Source: [Clostridium] ultunense DSM 10521
GTDB lineage: Bacteria; Bacillota; Clostridia; Tissierellales; Tepidimicrobiaceae
Direction: 5' to 3'
NCBI RefSeq assembly: GCF_000511955.1
Contig: NZ_AZSU01000003.1
Coordinates: 267,487 to 331,486, forward strand
Length of the DNA: 64,000 bases
In this document: one piece after another, positions 25,293-35,328 of the stretch
Numbering within the stretch: the stretch's first letter is position 1
Layout of the letters: each line of letters starts with the position of its first letter
Notes under the pieces: generated by a model
Databases searched by the model: none
Told to the model about the DNA's origin: nothing
Seen by the model: the letters and a program-made list of their open reading frames with translations, nothing else
Position numbers and translations under genes: made by a program

Positions 25293-26618
25293 TTAATATA
25301 TTTCAACTCTATCTTTCGTTACAAGGCCATATATTAGTTTCTTCGATTTTTTATTCTTTTCTCCAATTTCAAACAATCCCTTTAAATCCTCTTCTACATC
25401 TTTTCCTTTTGATATATCATTAGTATGAATTTGTGCCAATGTTTCGCCTACCATTACCTTATCATCTACCTTTTTGTTTAATATAATACCTGCAGAGAGA
25501 TCGATTGTCGAATCCATAGTTTCCCTTCCAGCACCTAGTTTTAAAGCACATTTACCAATTTCCTCAGCATTTAATGATTTGATATAACCTTCTTTCTCAC
25601 TTTTAACTTCAATTATATATTTTGCTTTTGGTAACAATTCCGGGTTCTCAATCTGATTTACATCTCCGCCTTGCCATTTAACTAATTCTTTGAATTTATT
25701 GTAAGCTGCACCAGAATCAATTATTTCTTTTAATAGTTTTTTGGCTTCTTCTTCTTTTTCAACTTTCTTAGCTAACAACAACAATTTTGTTCCTAACTGT
25801 AAAGTAAGTTGAAACAGATCTTCAGGTCCATTACCTTTTAGAGTTTTTATAGCTTCTTTTATCTCTAGCGAATTTCCAATAGCTTTTCCTAATGGTTCAT
25901 CCATATTTGAAACTATTGCTATGGTCTCTCTACCATATCCCGTACCAATAGCTACCATCTCCTTTGCTAAATGGATTGCATCATCAATATTCTTCATAAA
26001 TGCTCCATTGCCTACCTTCACATCCAATATAATTGCGTCAGAACCAATAGCCAATTTTTTACTCATTATACTGCTGGCAATTAATGATAGGTTTTCTACG
26101 GTAGCTGTAACATCCCTTAGAGAATATAATTTCTTATCAGCTGGGGTTATATTAGCCGTTTGACTGCAAATAGATATCTTAATATTATTAGTATATCTTA
26201 AAAACTCTTCATTGGTTAGTTCTACCCTAAAACCATTTATAGATTCTAATTTATCTAAAGTTCCTCCCGTATGTCCTAACCCTCTACCAGACATCTTAAC
26301 AAAAGGTACATCACAAGCGGCTATCATTGGCCCTAATATTAATGTTACTGTATCCCCAACTCCTCCTGTCGAGTGTTTATCAACCTTTATTCCCTTAATC
26401 CCTGACAAGTCTACAATATCGCCTGAATTAACCATAGCCCTAGTTAGATCTATGGTTTCTCTTTTATTCATCTTATTAAAATAGATTGCCATCAATAAAG
26501 CTGAAATTTGATAATCTGGAATCTTTCCTTCAGTATAATTTTTCACGAAATAGTTTACCTCTTCAGTAGTAAGTTCTTCTCCGTCCCTTTTTTTCTTAAT
26601 AATATCATATATTCTCAT
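25293..26618 (-). CDS. pdp: Pyrimidine-nucleoside phosphorylase
   Basis: Cytosolic enzyme that splits uridine, thymidine or deoxyuridine with phosphate, for nucleoside salvage. The conserved [11 protein letters not shown] phosphate-binding motif and [16 protein letters not shown] are both present, and the chain has the normal length for the family (441 residues). I chose ATG at 26618 because GGAG lies 8 bases before it; a GTG 9 bp upstream falls inside the SD. It follows punA with 14 bp between. The IS lies 7 bp past its stop. Confidence 0.94.
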   Translation of the reverse strand: MRIYDIIKKKRDGEELTTEEVNYFVKNYTEGKIPDYQISALLMAIYFNKMNKRETIDLTRAMVNSGDIVDLSGIKGIKVDKHSTGGVGDTVTLILGPMIAACDVPFVKMSGRGLGHTGGTLDKLESINGFRVELTNEEFLRYTNNIKISICSQTANITPADKKLYSLRDVTATVENLSLIASSIMSKKLAIGSDAIILDVKVGNGAFMKNIDDAIHLAKEMVAIGTGYGRETIAIVSNMDEPLGKAIGNSLEIKEAIKTLKGNGPEDLFQLTLQLGTKLLLLAKKVEKEEEAKKLLKEIIDSGAAYNKFKELVKWQGGDVNQIENPELLPKAKYIIEVKSEKEGYIKSLNAEEIGKCALKLGAGRETMDSTIDLSAGIILNKKVDDKVMVGETLAQIHTNDISKGKDVEEDLKGLFEIGEKNKKSKKLIYGLVTKDRVEIY

Positions 26619-26632
26619 GCTTGTCACTCCAA

Positions 26633-27451
26633 TTAAATATTGAATAGTATCTCTACTACTAGCCTTTCAAACTTATCTTTAACCATCAAAGATGTTTCAA
26701 TAACTTCGTCGTGCTTTAAAGGTTGATCTAATATTCCAGCTGCCATATTAGTTATACAGGAAATACCCAAAACCTTAATACCTTGATGAGCAGCAACTAT
26801 TACTTCTGGTACAGTAGACATTCCAACAGCTGAAGCTCCTAGAGTTCTAGCTAATTTTATCTCAGCTGGCGTTTCATAAGTTGGCCCAGTAAACCACATA
26901 TATACACCTTCTTTCAAGGATATGCCTAAATCTTCACCAGCTTTTTTTGCTATGGACATTAGTCTTTCATCATAAGCCCTAGTCATATCCACAAACCTAG
27001 GTCCTAAATCATCAAAATTTTGACCTATTAGTGGGTTCTGGCCTGTAAAGTTTATATGATCCTTGATTATCATTAAATCTCCAGGGCAAAAATCCTCGTC
27101 AACTCCACCAGCAGCATTAGTAACAATTAAATTCTCAATTCCCAAGCCTATCATAACCCTAATAGGAAATACAACATCCTTTAAAGGATATCCTTCATAA
27201 TAATGAAATCTGCCCTGCATAGCAATTACCTTTTTATTACCTAGTTGACCTAGTATAAGTTGTCCTTTATGTCCTTCCACCGTTGACATAGGAAAATTGG
27301 GAATGTCTTTGTAGTCTATAACCATTGGATTTTCAATTTTTTCTCCTAGACTACCTAAGCCTGAACCAAGCACTAAACCAATTGAAGGAGTTTCTTTTGT
27401 TTTGCTTTTGATGAACTTTATGCTCTCTTTCATCTTATTCATATAATCCAT
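26633..27451 (-). CDS. punA: Purine-nucleoside phosphorylase
   Basis: 272-residue trimeric-type purine nucleoside phosphorylase (PNP family 2). [12 protein letters not shown] supplies phosphate contacts; [16 protein letters not shown] and [10 protein letters not shown] are typical. It splits inosine and guanosine and feeds purine salvage together with pdp downstream. The order xerD-punA-pdp-dacF is the one common in spore formers, except that deoB, often between xerD and punA, is missing. Confidence 0.94.
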   Translation of the reverse strand: MDYMNKMKESIKFIKSKTKETPSIGLVLGSGLGSLGEKIENPMVIDYKDIPNFPMSTVEGHKGQLILGQLGNKKVIAMQGRFHYYEGYPLKDVVFPIRVMIGLGIENLIVTNAAGGVDEDFCPGDLMIIKDHINFTGQNPLIGQNFDDLGPRFVDMTRAYDERLMSIAKKAGEDLGISLKEGVYMWFTGPTYETPAEIKLARTLGASAVGMSTVPEVIVAAHQGIKVLGISCITNMAAGILDQPLKHDEVIETSLMVKDKFERLVVEILFNI

Positions 27452-27462
27452 ATACTAACCTC

Positions 27463-28356
27463 CTATGCTCTAGGATGTGTTTTTTTATATACATCCTTTA
27501 ATTTTTTATTGTCTATTGCAAAAGAATATATTTGAGTTGTAGAAATGTCAGAATGGCCTAACATCTCCTGAACGGTTTTAATATCTGCCCCATTTTGTAA
27601 TAGATGGACTGCAAAAGAATGTCTTAATGTATGGGGAGTTATCTTTTTATCTATATTTGATTTTTTCGTATATTCCTTTATTATTTTCCAAAATCCTTGT
27701 CTAGTCAATCTATTTCCATTATAGTTTAAAAACAAAGCCTTCTCTTTTTTATCTTTTAGTACTTCCTTCCTATATTTGTTTAGATACCTATTTAAATGTT
27801 CTAATGCAACGCTTCCAATGGGTATAACCCTTCCATTTTCACCGTCATCTTCTAAAGTTAAATATCCTAACTCTAAATTAAGGTTGTCCACATTTAAGGC
27901 AATTATTTCAGAAACCCTTATTCCAGTAGCGTATAATAACTCTAACATAGCTTTGTCTCTAATGGCTTTAAAACTATTCCCACTTGGTTGAGATAATAAA
28001 ATATCTACTTCCTCCTTTGTTAAAATATTTGGAATCTTTCTTTCAGGTTTTGGTGAACGTAGATTATGAGTAGGATCTTCACCTATTAGATTGTTATTTA
28101 ATAAATATTGATAAAAACATCTTATAGAAGCTAGGTTTCGTGAGATAGTTGAAGTAGCTTTCCCATCTTTTTGTAAATACATTAAATATGTAATAATTAC
28201 CGTTTTATTAACTTTAGTGCTATCATTAATATTATTTTTTACAAGATAATCTTTAAACTGAGTTATATCTCTTATATAAGCTTCCAAAGTATTGGAAGTC
28301 AACCCTTTATCATTTTTTATATAATCTATATACTTTATTAAAATCGTTTCAGACAT
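27463..28356 (-). CDS. xerD: XerD-like tyrosine recombinase
   Basis: 297 residues. The N-terminal SAM-like DNA-binding domain (about 1-90) is followed by the catalytic domain with Arg147, His242, Arg245, His268 and Tyr277. The lysine usually seen in the beta-hairpin (GKGNKER) is missing: the aligned segment is DGENGR, with Glu173. It lies in the punA-pdp operon where xerD sits in Bacillus, so a role in resolving chromosome dimers is the default reading. No dif site or second recombinase gene is in view. Confidence 0.85.
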   Translation of the reverse strand: MSETILIKYIDYIKNDKGLTSNTLEAYIRDITQFKDYLVKNNINDSTKVNKTVIITYLMYLQKDGKATSTISRNLASIRCFYQYLLNNNLIGEDPTHNLRSPKPERKIPNILTKEEVDILLSQPSGNSFKAIRDKAMLELLYATGIRVSEIIALNVDNLNLELGYLTLEDDGENGRVIPIGSVALEHLNRYLNKYRKEVLKDKKEKALFLNYNGNRLTRQGFWKIIKEYTKKSNIDKKITPHTLRHSFAVHLLQNGADIKTVQEMLGHSDISTTQIYSFAIDNKKLKDVYKKTHPRA

Positions 28357-28425
28357 ACTGGTTCTCCTTTATTTACTGGTTATGTACTTATTAAACAAAA
28401 TTTAAGAAAATCCTTCCAAAAAATA

Positions 28426-29061
28426 TTAATTCAAATAATCCTTTAGTAATCGCAAAAATATTGGCGATATATAAGCTTCTATAAAACAACCCAATACTAT
28501 AATAATGGAGAAAATAGATATTAAAATAGTGTAATCAACTATTTTTCCAAATGCATTAACATGTTTGACTCTTGCTTTTCTCATTTTTATACGATCTATT
28601 GAATAGGCCATTCCTATCGAAGCTATGGAAATTATGCCAGGAATTATTAATAAATTTTGTGGAAGAATTCCTAAAGTGGAAAATAAAAATCCTTCAAGTC
28701 CATATTCATGGACAAGAAATCCAACAGTAAAACCTAAAGCAAACCCCCTAAACAAGATAGAAGTTGGAATTATAGGGATACCTATAAATATCATACCCGT
28801 TATCCACATTATTCCAACAGTTTTAAAATTATCAATTAATGATTGTTTTAATATGGATGTATTGCTAAAATCATTACCATCCATAGTTTTAAAAAAAGAA
28901 TTTAAAAAAATCATAATATCATTCTTTTGATTAAAATCTAGGATTTTTATAGTAATGGAACCTATTACTATTCCAATAGCAAAAATGATTATTATTAGAA
29001 AATAAATAATAAAATTATCCTGAAATTGTTTAAATAGCCATCTTTTGACCTTATTAGGCAA
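28426..29061 (-). CDS. spoIIM: Stage II sporulation protein M
   Basis: 211-residue integral membrane protein with about five hydrophobic segments (FIIYFLIIIIFAIGI, IMWITGMIFIGIPII and others). It is part of the SpoIIDMP machine that degrades septal peptidoglycan and drives engulfment. The start is TTG at 29061 with GGGAGGA 7 bases before it. GFTVGFLVHEYG matches the family pattern. In Bacillus spoIIM is sigma-E dependent; I could not find a convincing sigma-E -10 box here. Confidence 0.9.
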   Translation of the reverse strand: MPNKVKRWLFKQFQDNFIIYFLIIIIFAIGIVIGSITIKILDFNQKNDIMIFLNSFFKTMDGNDFSNTSILKQSLIDNFKTVGIMWITGMIFIGIPIIPTSILFRGFALGFTVGFLVHEYGLEGFLFSTLGILPQNLLIIPGIISIASIGMAYSIDRIKMRKARVKHVNAFGKIVDYTILISIFSIIIVLGCFIEAYISPIFLRLLKDYLN

Positions 29062-29137
29062 TGATAAATCCTCCCTTCAATTAATACAAGCCTATATGAA
29101 ATAATATGCTTTTAAGGAGGATATTATCACTATCTTA

Positions 29138-29677
29138 TTATTTTTGATTTATATACTTTTCTGCATAAAAGATACTTATTATAGTTTTACTATCAATAAT
29201 TTCTCCTCTATTTATCATATTTATTAAATCTTCAATTTTTATCTTTTTAATCTCTATATATTCATCATCGCCAGGATTTTCCTTTTCAAATTCCAATTCG
29301 GTGGCCAAGAATAAATAAATTTTTTCATCGGAAAATCCAGGGGAAGTGTAGAACTCGGAGATATATTCCATTTTATTTGCTATATATCCTGTTTCTTCAA
29401 CTAACTCTCTCAAAGCCGTTTCTTTAGGTTCCTCATTAATTTCAATTTTCCCAGCTGGGATTTCTAAAAGAGCTTTTTCAACAGGCTTTCTAAACTGTTC
29501 TACTAATACTATAGATCCATCTTCAGTTACAGGAATTATTCCAACAGAACCAGGATGTTCGACAATTTCTCTTTTAGAATACTTTTTGTCTGGTAATTCT
29601 ACTGTGTCGATTCTCAAATTAACAATTTTTCCTTCATAAATTTTTTCAGACTTCATAGTCTTTTCTTCATAACTCAT
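29138..29677 (-). CDS. nudF: ADP-ribose pyrophosphatase (Nudix)
   Basis: 179-residue Nudix hydrolase that splits ADP-ribose to AMP and ribose 5-phosphate. The Nudix box is complete (GKIEINEEPKE, then RELVEETGY at about 87-95). QFRKPVEKALLEIPAG upstream of the box is typical of the NudF/YqkG branch. It is regularly found just before spoIIM in Bacillus and clostridia. Confidence 0.92.
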   Translation of the reverse strand: MSYEEKTMKSEKIYEGKIVNLRIDTVELPDKKYSKREIVEHPGSVGIIPVTEDGSIVLVEQFRKPVEKALLEIPAGKIEINEEPKETALRELVEETGYIANKMEYISEFYTSPGFSDEKIYLFLATELEFEKENPGDDEYIEIKKIKIEDLINMINRGEIIDSKTIISIFYAEKYINQK

Positions 29678-29692
29678 AAAACCAACCCTCCC

Positions 29693-30766
29693 CTATTTTA
29701 ACCCTTTAACAATATAAGTCCCTACAGCACCTAAGGTTTTAAAAAATTCTTTATCCTCTTCATAACCTCTCCCCATAGTGGTAACCTTTAGACAGAAATG
29801 ATTCATAGCTTCAATGATTTCATCTCCATTTTCATAAAAAACTTCATACTTTTTATTAAGCTTAAGCTTTTCAATTTGGTCTATTAATACATTAAATTTG
29901 TATTCGTCTAGCACTGGTATAATTACTTTGCCAGTAGTTTTAACAATTTCTGACAAAACAGTCCTAGTATGATGACTTAACCCCAAATGTCTTTCTCTTG
30001 GGTCCTTAAAGCTAATTCTTGGTACTATAATAGCTTCTCCCCCTAGAGTATTTACAGCATCTATAATCTGTCCCTGTTCTATTCCACTAAATCCGTATTT
30101 GGTTCCCGTTCCAACTATTCCAGGTCCCATTGTTACAATGGTCACATCTCCATTCAATATCTCTTTTGCAGCAATTAAACCAGTGTAAATATTTGTACTC
30201 TCTAAATCACCGCCAAAAGCATGGCCAATTGTTATAGTTTTATTAATTAATTTCTTATCTTTTAATTCTCTAACAGTATTACTAAAATGTATCGGTAAGG
30301 AACCTCCATCCGTCATTAAATAATTGACTTCAATTCTACTATCAAGCCATTTTAACATGGCAACAATAGGTGCTAACATGCTATGTAAGGAACCAATTAT
30401 AACTCTATGGTTGTTTAAAGATGTAAAATCATTAAATATCTCATGGTATTGACTATCTTCCTCTTCTATAGCTAAACATCTAATTTGATAGGGAGTATAT
30501 CTTAACTTCATAATATGTCCTTGGCCTTCTAGACTTTTCGACTCATTACTATAATTAAATATAACAAAATGCACTCCTCCAGTTCCTAAGGACAATTCCA
30601 CAGCAGTAGTATTTATTATAACCATGTCCCCTATTTTAATAGTGCCAGTTAGGTCATTATAATTTATTGCCTTTGAAATTTTATTGTCTAATTGAACCTT
30701 AATCCAAGAAACGTGTTGATCAACTTCTTCTATTTCAATTACTATGGCTTTCCTATAACTTAACAG
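29693..30766 (-). CDS. DUF3866 family protein with non-standard CTG start
   Basis: Unknown-function protein (about 358 residues). The family signature INTTAVELSLGTGG and the central block MGPGIVGTGTKYGFS are clear. An ATG at 30625 exists, but the frame is open for 47 codons upstream, and that part (LSYRKAIVIEIEEV to KAINYNDLTG) matches the family N-terminus. It starts at CTG 30766, exactly 7 bases after AGGAGG; no ATG, GTG or TTG lies in that region. The stop of the MraY-like gene overlaps this SD. Function is unknown; it is part of a conserved cluster with steA and steB. Confidence 0.8.
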   Translation of the reverse strand: MLSYRKAIVIEIEEVDQHVSWIKVQLDNKISKAINYNDLTGTIKIGDMVIINTTAVELSLGTGGVHFVIFNYSNESKSLEGQGHIMKLRYTPYQIRCLAIEEEDSQYHEIFNDFTSLNNHRVIIGSLHSMLAPIVAMLKWLDSRIEVNYLMTDGGSLPIHFSNTVRELKDKKLINKTITIGHAFGGDLESTNIYTGLIAAKEILNGDVTIVTMGPGIVGTGTKYGFSGIEQGQIIDAVNTLGGEAIIVPRISFKDPRERHLGLSHHTRTVLSEIVKTTGKVIIPVLDEYKFNVLIDQIEKLKLNKKYEVFYENGDEIIEAMNHFCLKVTTMGRGYEEDKEFFKTLGAVGTYIVKGLK

Positions 30767-30777
30767 GTTAACCCCTC

Positions 30778-31593
30778 CTATCTACCTAAGTTGTCAATAA
30801 ACTTCAATATTTTATTATTATCAATTATCTTGGAAAATGACAGTCTCTCCGCTAGTATATGTATTATTATTAATAAAATTAAATATATAATCTTACTAGC
30901 TAAATTATGGGTATATGCACAATATATTCCTAGGGTAATACCTAGAACGTTTGAGCCTACATCTCCCATCATGGCTTTTGCTTTTAAATCTAAGGGAAAA
31001 TATATAACTAATATACCATAAAAAGAATAAAAAAAGAAATTATAATCCTTAACCCCGCGTGTTATTAGCATAACTAGTGAAATCATAATAAATACTTTTA
31101 TGGAGCGCCCTGGCCTTAAATCCAATAGGTTGATTAAATTTGTAAATAAGGCAATTAGTAGAGTGTTTATCAAAACTTCGATAATATTTACGCTCAATAT
31201 TATTGAGATGATCAATGCAACAAAAAATCCAACTCCCGCTTTTATTCCTCCTGTTGTAAGTTCTCCTCTAAAAAAAGACTTTATATGTCCCTTAAAACCC
31301 TTTACATCCTTATCTCCAATTAGATCATCCAGTAACCCTACAAACCCCATTAATGAAAAGGAAAATAGATAGTACACAGTATAATCAATATTTTCTCCTG
31401 TTATTAATAAAATAATTGAAAGACTAATTATCTGTATAAATACAAAGGATAATCCCATGGAAAGGGGAATATTCTCCCCTTTATAATTTGGGCTTACCGT
31501 ATTATTTTTTAATAACATATTCAAAATCATAGGAATACCAATATAAGATAATGCTAAGCTTATAAGAAAACTAAAAATATTTATATAATTCAT
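30778..31593 (-). CDS. MraY-like glycosyl-1-phosphate transferase (glycosyltransferase 4 family)
   Basis: 271-residue membrane protein with about eight to nine hydrophobic segments. The conserved loops GLLDDLIGD (about 86-94), NLLDLRPGR and MMGDVGSN fit the MraY/WecA superfamily, which transfers a sugar phosphate to undecaprenyl phosphate. It is shorter than MraY itself and diverged, so peptidoglycan lipid I synthesis is unlikely; the real substrate is unknown. It is four bases after the GT2 gene. Confidence 0.82.
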   Translation of the reverse strand: MNYINIFSFLISLALSYIGIPMILNMLLKNNTVSPNYKGENIPLSMGLSFVFIQIISLSIILLITGENIDYTVYYLFSFSLMGFVGLLDDLIGDKDVKGFKGHIKSFFRGELTTGGIKAGVGFFVALIISIILSVNIIEVLINTLLIALFTNLINLLDLRPGRSIKVFIMISLVMLITRGVKDYNFFFYSFYGILVIYFPLDLKAKAMMGDVGSNVLGITLGIYCAYTHNLASKIIYLILLIIIHILAERLSFSKIIDNNKILKFIDNLGR

Positions 31594-31598
31594 CTATT

Positions 31599-32288
31599 TC
31601 ACCTTCTAAAGTACATAATTATTAAGGTTTTAAATATATCTAAAAATTGCTTTCCTCTATGCTTAAATCCCTCTAGAGATCTATCTGAATATCTATGGGT
31701 CATATTAACGGGCACTTCTTTAAAGGTAAATCCATTCTCTAAAGCCTGTACAGTCATAGCTACTTCAATACCATAACGGTCAGGAATATATTTCATATAT
31801 TTCATAATTTCTTTCTTATATACCCTTTGGCCAGAAAGAGAAGTATTTATTTCCTTTTTAGTATAATAATAAACTCCTTTTTTAGCTAAACCCTTTACAA
31901 AACCAAATCCTCCTTTAGTTTTAGTATTTACGTTAGATTCGGGAAACTTAGCTATTGTAAAATCTACTTCATCAGTTATTACGGGATATATTAGCTTTTC
32001 CACTTCCACACTTGTTAATCCTAAATCTCCATCTACAAACCCGATATAATCATATTCCCTTTCTTCTATCGCTTTTCTCATTGCAAAACCTTTGCCTTTG
32101 TTTTTTTGTAATGTAATTATAGATACATCTAATTCCTCTATTACCTCTCCAGTTTTATCAGTAGAACCATCATTAACAATTAAAATTTCATCAATTAATT
32201 CTATTTCTTTTAATCCTTTTATAGTATCTGCAATTCTATCAGCTTCATTATATACCGGTACGACAATTAATACCTGTCCTTTTTTCAT
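31599..32288 (-). CDS. Family 2 glycosyltransferase (dolichyl-phosphate-mannose-synthase-like)
   Basis: 229 residues, with the GT-A nucleotide-sugar binding start VVPVYNEADRI and the metal-binding DxD in VDGDLG (about 80). SLSGQRVYKKEIM follows. It would add a sugar to a lipid or polymer on the inner membrane face. It lies one base from steB and beside the MraY-like gene, so the two may act on the same carrier lipid (inference). Confidence 0.85.
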   Translation of the reverse strand: MKKGQVLIVVPVYNEADRIADTIKGLKEIELIDEILIVNDGSTDKTGEVIEELDVSIITLQKNKGKGFAMRKAIEEREYDYIGFVDGDLGLTSVEVEKLIYPVITDEVDFTIAKFPESNVNTKTKGGFGFVKGLAKKGVYYYTKKEINTSLSGQRVYKKEIMKYMKYIPDRYGIEVAMTVQALENGFTFKEVPVNMTHRYSDRSLEGFKHRGKQFLDIFKTLIIMYFRR

Positions 32289-32289
32289 A

Positions 32290-33186
32290 CTATCTCCCCT
32301 TAGAATATTCCAATGCTGGTAAACTAGATCTAGGAGTTAATTCTTCAGCCGTTGGTTTTATACCATAATGGCCAGGTCTGCCCTCCATTGCCAAAATAAG
32401 GGATACCTTGCCAATATTTGTATTTACATTATCTACAGTGCTAATTCTAAATTTTTTATAATCTTCCATATAGGAAATATTAGTATTTTCCTTTTCTACA
32501 CCTATAATCGATTTTTCCATATTTTTTGCAGTATTAATTATTGCCTTATCGATTAAATTTAATCTATTTTTTTCCTCTTTCAAACTACCGCCAGCTAGGA
32601 TTATATAATCTACAGGCTCGTTGAAGAGGCCTACCACATCTATACAATTTTTTTCCATTAATTTTGTTACCAATTCAGTTTCTTCTCCATTGACAATAGA
32701 CCTGGTCAATTCAATAATACTATTGGTTATTAAATTGATATCCCACTTGGCTAAATTGGAATCATCATATATTTCTTTTAATAGTTCTTCGTTTGTAATC
32801 CTATCAGATATGGTAGTTACATTAATTACATTTGCTCCAGCTGTCTCTAATATTTGACCTACACCTGAATACATATAATCCGATTTAGTTTCAATAATTG
32901 CAACATTAATGCCTTCTAATCTTTTTCTAACTATTTCCTCATAAGTGGAATCGATAAAATATTTATATCTATCATTTTCTGCCTCTATATTTTTTATAGA
33001 AGATTTCAGCTGTTGATTTTCCTTAGTTAGAAAATCGAACCTTTCCTCTATTTTAGCCGCAATATCCTCTTTTTGTTCAACTATAAAGCTTTGTGCATCA
33101 AGAGTAAACCCAATATATATTCCAATCCCCAAAGCAGCAAAAATTGCAACAATTGATATTACATAGAATTTCATATTTGGTATCAT
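32290..33186 (-). CDS. SteB/MctB-like protein (copper transporter family by name)
   Basis: 298 residues with an N-terminal membrane segment (about 5-25, VISIVAIFAALGIGIYIG) and a coiled-coil stretch after it (about 35-75), then an alpha/beta domain. Proteins of this family are labelled copper transporter MctB in mycobacteria and SteB in corynebacteria, where SteB works with SteA in the cytokinetic ring. The gene is directly downstream of steA (14 bp), which favours a division role over copper transport. Confidence 0.82.
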   Translation of the reverse strand: MIPNMKFYVISIVAIFAALGIGIYIGFTLDAQSFIVEQKEDIAAKIEERFDFLTKENQQLKSSIKNIEAENDRYKYFIDSTYEEIVRKRLEGINVAIIETKSDYMYSGVGQILETAGANVINVTTISDRITNEELLKEIYDDSNLAKWDINLITNSIIELTRSIVNGEETELVTKLMEKNCIDVVGLFNEPVDYIILAGGSLKEEKNRLNLIDKAIINTAKNMEKSIIGVEKENTNISYMEDYKKFRISTVDNVNTNIGKVSLILAMEGRPGHYGIKPTAEELTPRSSLPALEYSKGR

Positions 33187-33200
33187 AAAAAAATCCTCCT

Positions 33201-34319
33201 TTATAATCCTAACATCATCCTTATCCTGATCTTTAAAAGGAGTAACAACTCCTTTAATAGTGGATGCATAAAAGTTATTACTAAAATTGGTATTAGGGCT
33301 GCAATTGTAATTCCTACAACATACTTCAATTTAAAGGTACTATGGTACAACTTGTTTACTCCTTTTGCATCGACTAATATGGATCCTACCTTTAGTCTTA
33401 CTAAAAACGTACTAGACATCCCACTTCTTCCCTTTTCTAAAAAATCGATCATATTGGTATGGGTACCAACTGCAACTATAAGATCTGCTCCATTAGCATA
33501 AGCTAATAAAAAGGCAATGTCCTCACTAGTGCCCGGTGCTGGAAAGGTTTGAGCTTTTAAACCTAATTCTTCAACCCTTTTTAAACCAGGCGCTCTACCA
33601 TCAGGATAGGCATGAACTATTATTTCCTTTGCTAATTTTAAACATTTATCCGATACGCTGTCCATATCCCCTACAACTATATGAGGCTTGTAGCCAAAAT
33701 CTAAAAGAGCATCTCCTCCCCCATCTACTCCTATCAATATTGGTTTAACTTCATCTATATAAGATTTTATTGCTTCTAAATCCATTTTATAATCCCTACC
33801 TCTTACCACTACCAATACATGTCTACCTTTTATCTTAGTTTTTGTCTTAGGAATAGAGATTTTTCCAGTAACTAAACCTTTTTCCTTCTTGGCATACTCA
33901 AGAGTATTTTCTATAAAACTTTCCAATTCGCTTTCTATATTAGCATATCCAATATTTAATAGTTCTTCAATTCGTTTTTCATCTAGCAACTCACAATCTG
34001 CAATTTTTTCTCCTTTGGATATTATTTTGTTTTCAATAATTTCTATTATATCACCTTCATCTATTCGATTAAATACGTCATCATTAGATTGGAATAAAGG
34101 AATATTGGCTTCAGCCAAGACAGAGGGCCCCTGATTAGGATATCTGCCACTTATTGTTTCATTGATATTGACTACACATTTTACCTTTTTCTCAACTAAT
34201 GAAAGAGCTGCTACTTCATCTAAATCCTTATGATCGATTAAGGCTATATCTCCATATTCTAACCTATTTGTCAATTTCTTTGTTTTTCTATCTTTTTTCA
34301 CTACACCTTTTATATACAT
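33201..34319 (-). CDS. steA: Putative cytokinetic ring protein SteA
   Basis: 372 residues. The central domain resembles thiamin pyrophosphokinase (GVDGGGDALLDFGYKPH then VVGDMDSVS), and one C-terminal membrane helix is present (about 330-350, YVVGITIAALIPILVI). In corynebacteria SteA and SteB locate to the division septum and affect cell separation. The cluster steA-steB-GT2-MraY-like-DUF3866 is fully colinear here and the spaces are short. Confidence 0.85.
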   Translation of the reverse strand: MYIKGVVKKDRKTKKLTNRLEYGDIALIDHKDLDEVAALSLVEKKVKCVVNINETISGRYPNQGPSVLAEANIPLFQSNDDVFNRIDEGDIIEIIENKIISKGEKIADCELLDEKRIEELLNIGYANIESELESFIENTLEYAKKEKGLVTGKISIPKTKTKIKGRHVLVVVRGRDYKMDLEAIKSYIDEVKPILIGVDGGGDALLDFGYKPHIVVGDMDSVSDKCLKLAKEIIVHAYPDGRAPGLKRVEELGLKAQTFPAPGTSEDIAFLLAYANGADLIVAVGTHTNMIDFLEKGRSGMSSTFLVRLKVGSILVDAKGVNKLYHSTFKLKYVVGITIAALIPILVITFMHPLLKELLLLLKIRIRMMLGL

Positions 34320-34427
34320 AATTTATCCTCCAGCCTATCCACCTTCATATTATTCCCAACTATTTACATTTTAACAAATAGCTATCGGATTTATTATAAC
34401 ATAATATTTCTCTTTGTGAAAAAGATA

Positions 34428-34465
34428 TTTAACCCCACAAAGTCAATATTCTTTGTGGGGTTAAA
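34428..34465 (-). terminator. Terminator downstream of spo0A
   Basis: A 15-bp perfect stem (TTTAACCCCACAAAG with its complement) and an 8-base loop. On the minus strand the sequence continues TATCTTTTTC. It separates spo0A from steA. Confidence 0.88.
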
Positions 34466-34466
34466 A

Positions 34467-35288
34467 TTAAACATTTCCTTCCATCATCTCCAACTCAAGT
34501 CTCAATTTATCAGCTACCATAGCTATAAATTCCGAATTGGTAGGTTTACCTTTATTGTTGTTGACGGTGTAGCCAAAAATCTTATCTATTGTATCTATCT
34601 TTCCTCTAGTCCAAGCGACTTCAATAGCATGCCTTATAGCTCTTTCCACCCTACTGGGGGTTGTTTTAAATTTAATTGCTATATTTGGATATAATTCTTT
34701 AGTAACAGCACCTAACAATTCCATATCTTGAATTACCATGGAAATGGCTTCCCGTAAATATAGATACCCTTTAATATGAGCAGGTACTCCTATTTCATGA
34801 ATTATATTAGTAATCCTTGCTTCTAAACTCTTAGCTATATCCATATTTGTTGAAATCGTTGTCTTTGGAATCTGTATATAATCATTTTTTGATATGGACT
34901 GCCCATTATTATCCTCTCCTGCAATTTGCTTAAGCCTTTTGATAAATACTTTAAAGTCAAAAGGTTTAACCACATAATAGTCAGCTCCTAGTTCAATGGC
35001 CCTCTGTGTAATTTGATCCTGGCCAACGGCTGATAAAACTACAACTTTGGGCATTTTTTCTAAATTCAGGCTATGTAATGCCTCTAATACTCCTAAGCCG
35101 TCTAAATGTGGCATAATGATATCTAAAATTAAGATATCTGGTTTTATTTCTGCCATCCTATCTAAAGCTTCCAATCCATCTTTAGCAATACCAATTACCT
35201 CAAATTCCCCTTCCATAGATATAAATTTGCTTAAAATTTCGCAAAATTCCCGATTGTCATCCACAATCAAAACTTTTCTTTTCTCCAA
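34467..35288 (-). CDS. spo0A: Sporulation master regulator Spo0A
   Basis: 273-residue response regulator. The receiver domain (1-120) has Asp10, Asp11 and the phosphorylated Asp56 (ILILDIIMP), with the conserved Lys in VKPFDF. The C-terminal Spo0A domain carries the recognition helix [15 protein letters not shown]. Phosphorylated Spo0A binds 0A boxes and starts sporulation. No phosphorelay kinase is in the window. The promoter at 35329-35357 looks sigma-H dependent with a 0A box over the -10. Confidence 0.98.
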   Translation of the reverse strand: MEKRKVLIVDDNREFCEILSKFISMEGEFEVIGIAKDGLEALDRMAEIKPDILILDIIMPHLDGLGVLEALHSLNLEKMPKVVVLSAVGQDQITQRAIELGADYYVVKPFDFKVFIKRLKQIAGEDNNGQSISKNDYIQIPKTTISTNMDIAKSLEARITNIIHEIGVPAHIKGYLYLREAISMVIQDMELLGAVTKELYPNIAIKFKTTPSRVERAIRHAIEVAWTRGKIDTIDKIFGYTVNNNKGKPTNSEFIAMVADKLRLELEMMEGNV

Positions 35289-35328
35289 TATAAACTACCC
35301 CCTGTTTTCTATTTATTGGTATATTTAT

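Noticed and set aside
29062-29137. Possible sigma-E promoter of spoIIM
   Set aside because: A GCATATT -35-like box is present (29103-29109), but nothing at the right distance resembles CATACAMT.
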